A DNA stretch of 64,000 nucleotides from CBDCZY01 sp965224745 (GCA_965224745.1 CBDCZY010000002.1:124001-188000); one strand, 5' to 3'; positions 24,349 through 33,945 are shown, counted from the first letter of the stretch. The notes: generated by a model not told the origin, from the sequence alone. Numbers and translations are program-made.

Positions 24349-24378
24349 AGCATGTACCATGCTGGCTTTTTGTTTTTA
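24349..24378 (+). terminator. Rho-independent terminator
   Basis: AGCATG (24349-24354) pairs with CATGCT (24358-24363) around TAC, followed by GGCTTTTTGTTTTTATT. The T-rich tail shows the transcript runs on the plus strand. Confidence 0.55.
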
Positions 24379-24530
24379 TTCCTAGGGAAAAATAGAATTC
24401 TGGATTTGGGCGAGAAACAGATCAATGCACGTTTCATGAATATAATAGGTAACTTTTCAGACTCATTCTACATTTTATATTGGACAAGGCTGAGATTTGA
24501 CTATATCTCCTTACTCTAACATAATGACGT

Positions 24531-25265
24531 ATGAAAACAATTTTGACTACATTAATTTTATCCTTCACGTTTTTAAGCTTAGCAACCAATCAATCTGTGA
24601 AGGCTGAAAATCTTTCAGTAGATGCTGAACAAATATTAAATCTTGCAGAGCAGCATTTTGGACAATTTTTTAACCCATCGTTAAACACCCAGTTTGCTCC
24701 ACCTGAATGGCTTTATTATCGGGGACCTTATAACAATAATATTTATGTGGGCATTAACTTAGATGGCTATGTTTATCTATTAGGTGGTGATTTTGGAAAT
24801 ACTCCACTTAGGTTTGGCAGCTTTCAAGAGGTTTTAACACTGCTACAAAATATCGGTAGTACCAACACAATATCTCCAGCCCAACTTAGTGGAATGTGGT
24901 GGCAACTAGTTACTAGCAGTTGTACTTTTGTTTCTTGTACTGAGAGCGCTTTTTTGTATACGTACGATCTTAGGGATTGTGTACAAGACCTTTGTACTGG
25001 TAGCCGTCAAAGCTGGATTAATAATGGCAATGGTTGGAATGCACCCCAAGCACTGCCATTTTCTTTTGCGTGGACACTGAAAGAAAATATTTTACAACTT
25101 TCTTTTTCAGGTATCAGTGGCCGCATTGAAACGTATACCATTAACAACTTCAATGAAGGTCAAGGTATTCTAGAGCTAAGTTCTAACGATTTTGACAACA
25201 CCCAATTTATAAAATGTGGATTTCGGGGCTTTCCCCTATTTATAGCGGATGCCCTAGGCTGTTAA
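24531..25265 (+). CDS. Secreted hypothetical protein
   Basis: A 244-residue exported protein with signal peptide MKTILTTLILSFTFLSLATN...VKA (cleavage near residue 25). Residues about 30-90 form a repeat-like module (AEQILNLAEQHFGQFF, then WLYYRGPYNNNIYVGINLDGYVYLLGG) that I recognise as common in secreted proteins of beta- and gammaproteobacteria; its role is unknown. The second half has seven or so cysteines, suggesting disulphides, and no recognised fold. It stands alone with no operon partner. Confidence 0.65.
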   Translation: MKTILTTLILSFTFLSLATNQSVKAENLSVDAEQILNLAEQHFGQFFNPSLNTQFAPPEWLYYRGPYNNNIYVGINLDGYVYLLGGDFGNTPLRFGSFQEVLTLLQNIGSTNTISPAQLSGMWWQLVTSSCTFVSCTESAFLYTYDLRDCVQDLCTGSRQSWINNGNGWNAPQALPFSFAWTLKENILQLSFSGISGRIETYTINNFNEGQGILELSSNDFDNTQFIKCGFRGFPLFIADALGC

Positions 25266-25645
25266 ATTTGAATAATCGGGATCGGAATGAAATAGCTTTC
25301 ATGTATTGAGACTAACACTTACTTCCCGTTCACCCAGCTTTATTCAGAAACCCTGGATCTCTAACCAGCCCAGCAAGCATCCATGCTAACCGCGATCAAC
25401 GCTAAGTGATTTTAACAAAAATCAATGCCACTCTATGCCTGCGTTACTTTTGAAGGAATTGGGATCGTAGTTACATTCCTTTCATAAATATGTGAGCTGT
25501 CTTGAAACCATTTGTTTAGGGCAGAAAGTTGCCCATAGCCGTCATTCGGAAAAGAAATTAATGTTACTACGACCCTGATTGCCGAACTCTAGTTGTTATT
25601 TCTTATAATTCATTGACAAACATTAACAACCAAAGTTGGAATCGC
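25266..25645. other. Gene-free stretch with a degenerate inverted repeat
   Basis: No coding signal. An imperfect inverted repeat at 25461-25483/25553-25575 bounds about 115 bp and is described separately. Confidence 0.4.
25461..25575. repeat. Degenerate terminal-inverted-repeat element
   Basis: GGGATCGTAGTTACATT.. (from 25461) and the reverse complement of 25553-25575 agree at about 19 of 23 positions with one gap. Between them lies a small GGGCA/TGCCC hairpin. It could be an old non-autonomous element. Confidence 0.35.
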
Positions 25646-26329
25646 TTATACTTTTTTAGAACGAAAACGTTGTAACCCTGTCATTCCAAACAATGCGCTA
25701 CTAAACAGCCAGAAAGCAGCGGGTACGGGTACAGCCGATACTGATGGGTCACCTTCTACAGAACCTGTATCAATAACCACCGGGTCGACAACTACAGGAT
25801 CAATGCCACTTCCAGACAAAACGACATCATCTAGTAAACCTAAGAAAAAACCACCTATTGAAGGATTATCGTGATTACCTAATCCATCAACAAACATTTC
25901 TGTTACGTTAGTTAAATTAATATCGAATATATCTACAGTACCACTTTGTACATCACCCGCACCTACCAGAAATTGTGTGCCCTCTGAAGAAACAATATTT
26001 GCACTGTCTCCTCCTAACCCAACGCCCCAAAGACGCATGCCTACTTGACCAACATCGACGGGTTGATCAAATGTGATTTTAACTCTATCTCCATTATTAA
26101 TATCCGTTTTACTTCCCCCTGCATTGTTCACCCCCAAACCCTGATTAAAACTCACACCTAAACCATCAGAGCTGGTCGTAGTGGCCGTTGCTGTAATACC
26201 ATCATTTGTTATTGAAACGCTTGTTGAAGGATTCGGATCAAGTAGATTAACAAAATTTAATGTGGCTGATGATGCTCCTTGTGAGATTAGCAATGTTGAG
26301 AATGACATTGCAGTAAATAGTTTATTCAT
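25646..26329 (-). CDS. PEP-CTERM-type (VPxPA) exported protein
   Basis: A 227-residue surface or extracellular protein. A signal peptide (MNKLFTAMSFSTLLISQGASSA) leads into a beta-rich domain. The C terminus has the tripartite sorting signal VPVPAAFWLFSSALFGMTGLQRFRSKKV: motif, hydrophobic helix, basic tail. This VPxPA-xWLF form is common in Methylococcales and is processed by an exosortase at the inner membrane. No exosortase lies in the window. A Val/Asp/Pro stalk (DPVVVDPVVIDTG) precedes the signal. Function unknown. Confidence 0.82.
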   Translation of the reverse strand: MNKLFTAMSFSTLLISQGASSATLNFVNLLDPNPSTSVSITNDGITATATTTSSDGLGVSFNQGLGVNNAGGSKTDINNGDRVKITFDQPVDVGQVGMRLWGVGLGGDSANIVSSEGTQFLVGAGDVQSGTVDIFDINLTNVTEMFVDGLGNHDNPSIGGFFLGLLDDVVLSGSGIDPVVVDPVVIDTGSVEGDPSVSAVPVPAAFWLFSSALFGMTGLQRFRSKKV

Positions 26330-26591
26330 AGTGACTTCCTACATGATTATTATTAAAAGATACTAATGACAAATTAAATCGTCATTGACCTACCACTAAC
26401 ACTTAAAGGAACTTAGTCTGCTATCGTTTAACCACTTCCAGAGATCAAACATTAGATATCTGTCCCGTGTGATGTAATGCTGTCTCAGTATATGATTTGA
26501 TTACGCTATAAAAAATAACCCAGATGGGTTATGGAAAATAAACCAGAAAATATCTTATACCTAAAAATCTTTGTTGCGGGGGTTAAACACT

Positions 26592-28372
26592 ATGTCAGAT
26601 GACGAGGACTTTCCCTCGATTAAGACCCAACTGGAGTTAATACAAAAAACCTATGCAGTTGCCATTCACCCAGAAAAACTGACTGAATTTTTAGCGACAT
26701 TAGATACTTTTCTTGAGACAAAAAAACCGGATAAGCTAAGTCGGAAACCTGACGATGCCAGAGAAGTGTCTGAACATATCAATCAGGCTTTCGAAATTGT
26801 CGATCGAATGGACAAATCATCAGATCCAGAATATGTTCTAGAAGCGATGCCTTATCCTGCTTGGTTTTGCAACGGAGTAGGCGATATCCTCTTTATAAAT
26901 CATGATGCAAAAAACTATTTTGGTAAAGCCAGTAGCATCAACTCACTTCCTATCAGTCTTGATAACCAACAGCAACTTTTGGATACGATTGAAGATGTTT
27001 ACACGAATAACAATTCACATTTAATCAATGTTATTTTAACGGATTCGTCGAATGACCGATTGCCTCTGATTATTACATCATGGGGAAATAGTATCGATGA
27101 TAACGATTTGACCCTGGTTAGAATTGTAGTCACTTCCTGGCCAGCTAACCTCTCGGCTGCCATTCAATCATCATACCAGTTAACCAATGCTGAAATAGAT
27201 GTGCTCGAAGCGTTAGCCAAAGGCTATTCTCTCAATGAAATTGCATCACTTAGAAATGCTAAAACTGAAACCATTCGTGTTCAATTAAAATCAATCTTTC
27301 GTAAAACCGGAACATCCTCCCAAATTGATGTGGTGCGTTTAATTACCGGTATTGTTGGCGCTTCAAATTTTTATAATAAACCGAAACAGGTTCAAAACGA
27401 TGAGCTTCATAATTCTGAAACAGCTTCAACTATCAGAGAAAAAGTTCAAATCAAGTTACCTGGTGATCGTGTGATGACAGTTTATAAATGCGGGGCATTG
27501 AAAGGTGATCCTTTTGTTTATATTCATGGGCATTTAGATAATGCGCTGTTATCTGATGATATTGCTCAACTATTGGCAGAATATAATCTACTTGCCATTT
27601 GTCCAGTCAGGCCTGGCTTTGGAGATTCTTCTCCCTGTCCTCCTCCCTTTCCAGATGTTGAACAGGGACTAAAAAAACCACCTGTCGTGATTTAAAACTT
27701 ATGTCTGAATCATTAGGCATTGATCAAGCTGTTTATGTTGGCTTATATGCCGGCGGACTCTACGCTTATGCAATGGCCGCTCTTCAAAAAAAGTCTGTTT
27801 CAGCGCTCATTCTAATCACTTGCTGAACCATGCCTCTTACACCTGAAGAACTACAAACATTTCCTTCTAACTTTCGAATACTTCTTAAAGCAGTACGATC
27901 ATCACCGAAAATGATGCGCTTTATTATTAAAATATATGGTTATTTAGTTAGAACCAACAAATTTTCTGTGCTTTGGGACGCTTATTTTAAGAATGCCCAC
28001 CCCAAAAAAGACCCTGATAGTCTGCTTTTACACTCAAACGAATTTAGACGATCTTATATGGAAAGTATACGATTTGTTCTCGCTCAAGGGTCCGATGCTT
28101 TGTTTAATGAATGGTTACTCTGGTCGTGTCCAAATAATCCTGTAGATACCGTTTTGGATAAACCTATTTTGTTATTGAGAGGAAACCAGGACAGCTATAT
28201 AACTCAAGAATTTTTAGAACGCAGGTGTTTGCTTTATCCTAATGTCAGTATCAAATCAATTGAAGATGCTGGAGTATTTGCTTTTTATCAACAACCGCGA
28301 GAAGTGATTAAAGAAATTGCGGTGGCTGTACGACAAAACACTTCAAATAAAAACGAGTCAAAGTCAATATAA
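26592..28372 (+). pseudogene. Broken copy of the LuxR-HTH/alpha-beta-hydrolase fusion
   Basis: The first of two tandem paralogues. The N-terminal region and LuxR-type HTH (LTNAEIDVLEALAKGYSLNEIASL) are intact. The hydrolase part is interrupted twice. At the run of seven A bases (27671-27677) one more A would restore the frame seen in the intact paralogue. In that restored frame a TGA at 27824-27826 replaces a codon of SPI. The frame then continues from 27830 to 28372. A 374-residue truncated protein ending soon after the A run could still be made and would keep the HTH. The start ATG 26592 has GGGGG 9 bases upstream. Confidence 0.85.
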
Positions 28373-28427
28373 CTTATGAACCTACATTATGTTTACTGTT
28401 TTGATTTGAATTTAAGGTTGAAATAAA

Positions 28428-30212
28428 TTGACTGCCAAAAAAAATTCAAAACAACCGCCCAGCTCTGACAATGCATTATTTTCTTTGATAGAAAAAACCT
28501 ATGCTGTCGCGATTAATCCAGAAAAATATACCGAATTCATATCGACACTGGATCTTTTTCTGGAGTTTAAGAGAGCCGAATCATCGCAACAGCCATTAAG
28601 CAAAGATACAGAGGTATCCAGGCATTTCAACCTGGCTAACGAAATTCTCGACCAAAAAAGTGATTCATCGGATCCTGCATACCTTCTGGAAACAATGCCT
28701 TGCCCTGCCTGGTTTTGTAACGGAATTGGCGAAATATCCTATATAAATCAGGATGCGGTAAATTATGTTGGTAATGTCAGCAACATCACAAATCTTCCCA
28801 TCAGCATTGAAAGCCTCCAACAACTTTCAAATGCCCTAGAAGATGTCGATGAAAACAACAATTCACACTTAATCAATATCACTTTAAATGATTCGTTAAA
28901 TGATCGACTCCCCCTAATCATTTCGCCTTGGGGGGATAATCTAGAAAACAATAATTTAATTTTAGTAAGAATAGTAGTGATTTTCTGGCCAGCTAATCTC
29001 TCTAATGCTATCCAATCTTCGTATAGATTAACCAATGCAGAAATAGACGTTCTGGAGGCCTTAGTTAAAGGTTATTCTTCTCGTGAAATTGCATCACTTA
29101 GACAGGCTAAAAATGAAACTATTCGTGTTCAATTGAAGTCGATTTTTCGAAAAACCGGAACCTCATCACAAATTGATGTAGTACGTCTGGTTACAGGTAT
29201 TGTGGGAGCATCAAACTTTTATAGCGAACATAAACAAAGCCCAAAAAATGAGGTTCTTATCGCTAAATCAACCTCAAGTTTTCGAGATAAAACCCAGATT
29301 CAATTACCTGATGGTCGTCACATGACCGTTCATAGATGCGGTGCTAAGCACGGTGATTCTTTTATGTACATACATGGGTACGGAGACAATGCACTTTTAC
29401 CCGACAATATTGCCCAGATATTAGCAGAAAACAATCTTCTAGCTATTTGTCCAGTAAGGTGTGGTTTTGGTGACTCTTCTCCCTGCCCTTCTCATTCTCC
29501 AGATGTTGATAATATCCTTAAAACAACCTGCAATGATCTGCTATTTATAAGTAATTATTTTGAAATCAGTCAATCTGTTTATGTTGGAATGTATACTGGA
29601 GGTATCTTTGCTTACGCAATGGCTGCCATTTATGAGCAATGCGTTTCTGGTTTGATTTTAATCACAAGCCCAATTCTCCCACTTACACCTGAAGAAACAC
29701 GGCTAGTGCCTGCGAATTATCAAACACATCTTAAAGCAGTGCGATCATCACCCAATGCAATGCGCTTTATGATTAAGATATTTTCGTATTTAGCGAAAAC
29801 CAATAAATTTAATGTGATTTGGGATGTTTACTTTAAGAAAGCCATTGCTGGAACTGATCCTGATCAAGAACTTTTTCAATCACACGATTTTAAAAGATCA
29901 TTTATGGAAAGCATACGATTTGTTCTTGCACAAGGGTCAGAAGCAATGTTTACTGAATGGTTACTGCTTTCCTGTCCCTATAATCCTAGTGACTTAGTCT
30001 TGGAAAAACCCATTTTGATGTTGCGGGGGAGTGATGATGTTTTTGTTTCGCAAGAAATGGTAGATCGAAGGGAAATGCTTTACCCTAATGTTAGCAGTAA
30101 AGCCATTGAAGAAGGAGGAGCATTTCTCCTATTTCAAAATCCTCGAGAGGTTATCAAAGAAATTGCAGCAGCTGTTCGGAAAAATGCTTTAAATCAAAAC
30201 GAGTCAAAGTAA
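28428..30212 (+). CDS. PAS-like/LuxR-HTH protein with a C-terminal inactive alpha/beta-hydrolase domain
   Basis: A 594-residue protein with an unusual order: a PAS-like N-terminal region (about 80-180), a LuxR-type helix-turn-helix in the middle (201-258: LTNAEIDVLEALVKGYSSREIASL), and an alpha/beta-hydrolase fold at the C terminus (about 285-590). The HG oxyanion motif (YIHGYGDN) and the acid-loop Asp (RGSDD, 533-537) are there. The nucleophile elbow reads GMYTG with Tyr389 in place of Ser, and the usual GGH is GGA with Ala565 in place of His. Catalysis is therefore unlikely, and a ligand-sensing role is more likely. The start codon is TTG 28428. A decayed sister gene lies 55 bases upstream. 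Confidence 0.82.
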   Translation: MTAKKNSKQPPSSDNALFSLIEKTYAVAINPEKYTEFISTLDLFLEFKRAESSQQPLSKDTEVSRHFNLANEILDQKSDSSDPAYLLETMPCPAWFCNGIGEISYINQDAVNYVGNVSNITNLPISIESLQQLSNALEDVDENNNSHLINITLNDSLNDRLPLIISPWGDNLENNNLILVRIVVIFWPANLSNAIQSSYRLTNAEIDVLEALVKGYSSREIASLRQAKNETIRVQLKSIFRKTGTSSQIDVVRLVTGIVGASNFYSEHKQSPKNEVLIAKSTSSFRDKTQIQLPDGRHMTVHRCGAKHGDSFMYIHGYGDNALLPDNIAQILAENNLLAICPVRCGFGDSSPCPSHSPDVDNILKTTCNDLLFISNYFEISQSVYVGMYTGGIFAYAMAAIYEQCVSGLILITSPILPLTPEETRLVPANYQTHLKAVRSSPNAMRFMIKIFSYLAKTNKFNVIWDVYFKKAIAGTDPDQELFQSHDFKRSFMESIRFVLAQGSEAMFTEWLLLSCPYNPSDLVLEKPILMLRGSDDVFVSQEMVDRREMLYPNVSSKAIEEGGAFLLFQNPREVIKEIAAAVRKNALNQNESK

Positions 30213-30363
30213 TTCACGTTTCAATAAAAGGCTGCACCTAGCACATCTGTGCTAAAAAAATTTGAGGAATCATTATCCCATTATAAATACTGGGTTTATT
30301 TCAATGGTAGAATCACCAGCTGAATAATATTAGCTAACCCTATCTTAAGCATCTATTCATGGT

Positions 30364-31764
30364 ATGACCGAGCATATTCTATTTTTGACCGGAAAATTGG
30401 CCGAAAAACAATTACGCCGTCTTTTAGAAGCCATGCAACCCGAGTTTAGTTATACCGTGCATCAACTTGGCGTCAAAGTTGCCGCACTGATGACCACTGA
30501 CATGATCATTCGGCGGCTACAAGATACTTATGGCGCAAACCGAATGATTATTCCTGGTCGCTGCCGCGGAGAGATTGATGATCTCTATCAAACCTTCAAC
30601 ATACCTGTTGAACGGGGGCCCGAGGAGTTGAAAGATTTGCCTGCCTACTTTGGCAAAGCGGCCAAAAAAGCCGATTTGAGCCAATATGCAGTCAATATTT
30701 TTGCTGAAATTGTTGATGCACCAAATTTATCAATCACTGAGATTTTGCAAAGAGCCAGGCAGTATCAACAAGATGGCGCTGATGTTATAGACATTGGCTG
30801 CTTACCCAGCACCCCATTCCCTCATCTCGAAGAAACCATCCAGACATTAAAAAACGCTAACTTTCAAGTCAGTATCGATTCTTTAAATAGTGATGATTTA
30901 TTAAGAGGTGGTAAAGCCGGTGCGGATTTTTTATTGAGTCTAAAACAAGATACGTTATGGATTGCAGATGAAGTTGACAGCACGCCAGTATTAATTCCTA
31001 GCCAACACGGTCAACTGGATACTTTAATTCCAAGTATTGAAGCCATGCAAACAAAGCAGCGAGCTTTTATGATTGACCCTATATTGGATCCCATCCATTT
31101 TGGCTTTACTGAGTCTATTACCCGTTATTATCAAGCCAGAGAACTTTATCCTGATATTGAAATCATGATGGGAATAGGCAACCTTACCGAGTTAACGCAT
31201 GCCGATACCGTTGGTATGAATGCGCTTTTGCTGGGGATTTGCTCTGAGCTTAATATTAACCATATTTTGACCACAGAAGTTAGCCGTCACGCTTGCAAGT
31301 CGGTGAAAGAAGCTGATTTAGCGCGTCGCATCATGTACGCTGCTCAGCATATCGATGCGCTACCCAAGCATATTGATGATGGCATGATGGCGTTACACGA
31401 AACAGCTCCATTCCCTTATGCACTAAAAGAAATTAAAGAACTAGCTGAGCAAATAACCGACCCCAGTTACCGCATTCAAATCAGTCCAGAAGGCATTCAT
31501 GTGTACAACCGGAATGGTATACATTCTGCCATTGATCCGTTCGAACTTTTCCCTCATCTGGATGTAGAACAGGATGGCGGTCATGCCTTTTACTTGGGCG
31601 TTGAACTTGCGCGCGCTGAAATAGCATGGCAACTAGGCAAACGTTATAACCAAGACCAGGCTTTAGGGTGGGGTTGCGCTTCCCACAAGACCCAGACCAA
31701 AATTGATCTGCATAGCTTTAAACCCGCTGGCACAACGTTAGAAAAAAAGCCTGGGAAAAAATGA
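30364..31764 (+). CDS. Dihydropteroate synthase-like protein (DUF6513 type), C1 cofactor pathway
   Basis: A 466-residue protein with an N-terminal DUF6513-like domain (about 1-110) and a dihydropteroate-synthase-like TIM barrel after it (ADVIDIGCLPSTPFPHLEE, VSIDSLNSDDLLRGGKAGADF, MMGIGNLTELTHAD). Relatives occur in methanogens and in H4MPT-using methylotrophs, where they belong to the tetrahydromethanopterin gene set. The exact reaction is not established to my knowledge. It overlaps the DUF447 gene by 4 bases, and mfnB follows, so the three form one operon. Confidence 0.82.
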   Translation: MTEHILFLTGKLAEKQLRRLLEAMQPEFSYTVHQLGVKVAALMTTDMIIRRLQDTYGANRMIIPGRCRGEIDDLYQTFNIPVERGPEELKDLPAYFGKAAKKADLSQYAVNIFAEIVDAPNLSITEILQRARQYQQDGADVIDIGCLPSTPFPHLEETIQTLKNANFQVSIDSLNSDDLLRGGKAGADFLLSLKQDTLWIADEVDSTPVLIPSQHGQLDTLIPSIEAMQTKQRAFMIDPILDPIHFGFTESITRYYQARELYPDIEIMMGIGNLTELTHADTVGMNALLLGICSELNINHILTTEVSRHACKSVKEADLARRIMYAAQHIDALPKHIDDGMMALHETAPFPYALKEIKELAEQITDPSYRIQISPEGIHVYNRNGIHSAIDPFELFPHLDVEQDGGHAFYLGVELARAEIAWQLGKRYNQDQALGWGCASHKTQTKIDLHSFKPAGTTLEKKPGKK

Positions 31765-32333
31765 TCCAAGAAACCATCGTAACGTCTCAAGATCAACACG
31801 GGCTGGTTCATATTGCTCCCATGGGCATTCATCGCTTAGCAGATCATCACCTGATAATGCCTTTTAAGCCTTCGGCAACTTTAGAAAATATAATCACAAC
31901 ACAGACAGCTGTCATCAATTATACTGATGATGTTCGCATTTTCGCTGGATGCTTGACTGACAGGCGCGACTGGCCTCTGCTCCCGGCAAAACAAGTCATT
32001 GGTCATTATTTAGCCAACGCCCTTGCTCATACTGAAGTAACTCTCGAACGGATAGAGCATGAGGAACAACGAGCTAAGCTATTTTGCAAAACAACAACAA
32101 CGGTTAATCACAAACCTTTCGAAGGTTTTAACCGTGCTCAATTCGCGGTACTGGAATTAGCCATATTAGTGAGCAGACTTGATAGACTTCCTTGGTCTAA
32201 AATCCAATCTGAATTAGATTATTTATCGATAGGCTTTGATAAAACTGCTGGCCCAAGGGAGCAAGAAGCTTGGATTTGGTTGATGGATGCTATCGAAAAA
32301 TTTCAATTACAATTAAACAAGAATAACGGCTGA
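31761..32333 (+). CDS. DUF447 family protein
   Basis: A 190-residue DUF447 protein with a split-barrel flavin-binding type of fold at the N terminus (ETIVTSQDQHGLVHIAPMGIHR, then VINYTDDVRIFAGCLTDR). DUF447 genes accompany H4MPT and methanofuran genes in archaea and methylotrophic bacteria. The biochemical role is not settled. Its ATGA overlap with the upstream gene and 3-base gap to mfnB show co-transcription. Confidence 0.85.
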   Translation: MIQETIVTSQDQHGLVHIAPMGIHRLADHHLIMPFKPSATLENIITTQTAVINYTDDVRIFAGCLTDRRDWPLLPAKQVIGHYLANALAHTEVTLERIEHEEQRAKLFCKTTTTVNHKPFEGFNRAQFAVLELAILVSRLDRLPWSKIQSELDYLSIGFDKTAGPREQEAWIWLMDAIEKFQLQLNKNNG

Positions 32334-32336
32334 AAC

Positions 32337-33014
32337 ATGACAAAAATGCTTGCCAGCGTCAACAACTTGCAAGAAGCGCTGATAGCGTTAGAAGCTGGCG
32401 TTGATATAATCGACCTAAAAGATCCGAACCAAGGTGCATTGGGTGCTTTGGATAGTAAAACGATTAACGCCATCGTAACAACCATCAATCATAGGCGTCC
32501 CGTTAGTGCAACACTCGGCGATATTGCTTTTCAGCCTGACACTATTATCAGTGGTCTGCAACGACTCAGCGGAGCCAATCTTGATTACATCAAAATGGGG
32601 ATATTTCCGGACGCTGATATTAGTGCGACCTTGGCTGAGATCCACCGTCTAGGCTATAACCAACAAAAGCTGATTGCTGTTCTTTTTGCCGATAGCGAAT
32701 ATGAGGTGGCAACCATCCAAACATTTGCGGAAGGAAAATTTCACGGCGTCATGTTAGATACAGCCGATAAAAAAAATGGCTCGTTGCTGGAGGTCATGGA
32801 CTTGTCCGAGATTGAATTATTTATCCAAGAAACTAAACGAAACCACTTGCTCTGTGGTCTGGCCGGATCGTTAAAGATCAGTGATATTCCTGAATTATTA
32901 CCACTTTTCCCTGATTACATCGGGTTTAGAGGCGCGCTGTGTAACGCTCAACAGCGAACAAATGATATAAATCCAGACGCTGTGAGCGAAGTTATTGCTG
33001 CTTTGGCACTTTAG
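32337..33014 (+). CDS. mfnB: (5-formylfuran-3-yl)methyl phosphate synthase
   Basis: A 225-residue TIM-barrel enzyme (DUF556) that condenses two molecules of glyceraldehyde 3-phosphate into the furan precursor of methanofuran. Residues match the characterised Methanocaldococcus enzyme in spacing: Lys28 (DLKDPNQGALGA), Lys86, Asp141 and Lys145 stand where Lys27, Lys85, Asp151 and Lys155 are reported; Lys27 forms the Schiff base. In methanotrophs the cofactor serves the formyltransferase/hydrolase complex oxidising formaldehyde to formate. It is the last gene of the cofactor operon. Confidence 0.88.
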   Translation: MTKMLASVNNLQEALIALEAGVDIIDLKDPNQGALGALDSKTINAIVTTINHRRPVSATLGDIAFQPDTIISGLQRLSGANLDYIKMGIFPDADISATLAEIHRLGYNQQKLIAVLFADSEYEVATIQTFAEGKFHGVMLDTADKKNGSLLEVMDLSEIELFIQETKRNHLLCGLAGSLKISDIPELLPLFPDYIGFRGALCNAQQRTNDINPDAVSEVIAALAL

Positions 33015-33125
33015 TTTCTCACCAGTTACCATCGCGATTGCCATAATCTTAGCGCCGAATAGCTTCGAACCAGAAATCAATAATAAACCGCCGGTTTTAG
33101 CAGCGATAAGATCTTTTCTAGACAT
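33015..33125 (-). other. Possible small minus-strand frame
   Basis: A frame from ATG 33125 reads MSRKDLIAAKTGGLLLISGS and continues KLFGAKIMAIAMVTGE, then runs on into the 3' end of mfnB in antisense. The non-overlapping part looks protein-like with a hydrophobic segment, but no family is recognised. It may be a fragment of a lost gene. Confidence 0.25.
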
Positions 33126-33145
33126 GTTATTTCAACATGTGGCCT

Positions 33146-33922
33146 TTATGTAGCAGCGTAGCCTCTTAATATTTTCTCGACCCGCTGCAAGTCCTCTTTA
33201 GTATCCACACCAGCCTCAGGTAATGTTGAAACAACCAAAACAATGATCTTTTCTCCATGCCAAAGAATTCTTAGTTGCTCTAACGATTCGATACTTTCCA
33301 ATACGGAACGGGTCCATTGGCAGTAACGTTGCAAAAAGCCAACGGAATAGGCATAAAGCCCGATATGCCTCAAATAAATATTTGAATTCAAAGCGTCTAA
33401 ATCAGTTTTGTGCTGAAAGCGTTCGCGATCCCATGGTACCGCCGCTCGACTGAAATAAAGCGCATAACCTTCACGATTAAGTACAACCTTAACCGCGTTC
33501 GGATTAAAAATTTCTTCGACATCCTGAATAGGAGCAGCCAGGGTTGCTATCTCCGCAAGGGGCTGAGTATCGAGTTTGACGGCAGCTTCACGAATATAAT
33601 GACCATCCAGCAGCGGTTCATCACCTTGCACGTTTACGATAATATCTGTCGTTTGCCATTGCTTTATGTCAGCCACTTCGGCAATCCTTTCAGTGCCGCT
33701 ATTATGATCAGGTCGCGTCATAACAACATCGACATCTATCGCATGGACAGCGTCGTAGATTCTTTCATCATCTGTCGCCACCACGATCTCGGTAGCCCCC
33801 GATTCTTTAGCACGCTCGCAAACATGCTCTATCATAGGCTTCCCAGCGATTTGCAGGAGCGGTTTCCCTGGCAACCTGGTAGAACTAAATCGAGCGGGAA
33901 TCACGACTTTAAATGCTGTCAT
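33146..33922 (-). CDS. kdsB: 3-deoxy-manno-octulosonate cytidylyltransferase
   Basis: Activates Kdo as CMP-Kdo for lipopolysaccharide core synthesis. Nucleotidyltransferase motifs are in order: IPARFSSTRLPGKPL (residues 9-23), VATDDERI, NVQGDEPLL with the metal-binding Asp, RHIGLYAY and ESLEQLRILWHGEKI. The 258 residues are standard length. It is the last gene of the minus-strand run exbB-exbD-lpxK-trm112-kdsB, a common gammaproteobacterial envelope group. Confidence 0.95.
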   Translation of the reverse strand: MTAFKVVIPARFSSTRLPGKPLLQIAGKPMIEHVCERAKESGATEIVVATDDERIYDAVHAIDVDVVMTRPDHNSGTERIAEVADIKQWQTTDIIVNVQGDEPLLDGHYIREAAVKLDTQPLAEIATLAAPIQDVEEIFNPNAVKVVLNREGYALYFSRAAVPWDRERFQHKTDLDALNSNIYLRHIGLYAYSVGFLQRYCQWTRSVLESIESLEQLRILWHGEKIIVLVVSTLPEAGVDTKEDLQRVEKILRGYAAT

Positions 33923-33945
33923 TTCAGCAATTCACTAATCCAAAG

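Larger units (their letters stand above)
24054..24530. other. Gene-poor stretch with one doubtful small frame
   Basis: The only coherent content is a plus-strand frame at 24114-24329 and the terminator-like hairpin after it, described separately. The rest (24379-24530) is AT-rich with no coding signal. Confidence 0.4.

Noticed and set aside
27671..27677. Programmed frameshift at the A run in the broken fusion gene
   Set aside because: Even after a shift the frame meets TGA at 27824, so recoding would not yield a full protein. Decay is simpler.
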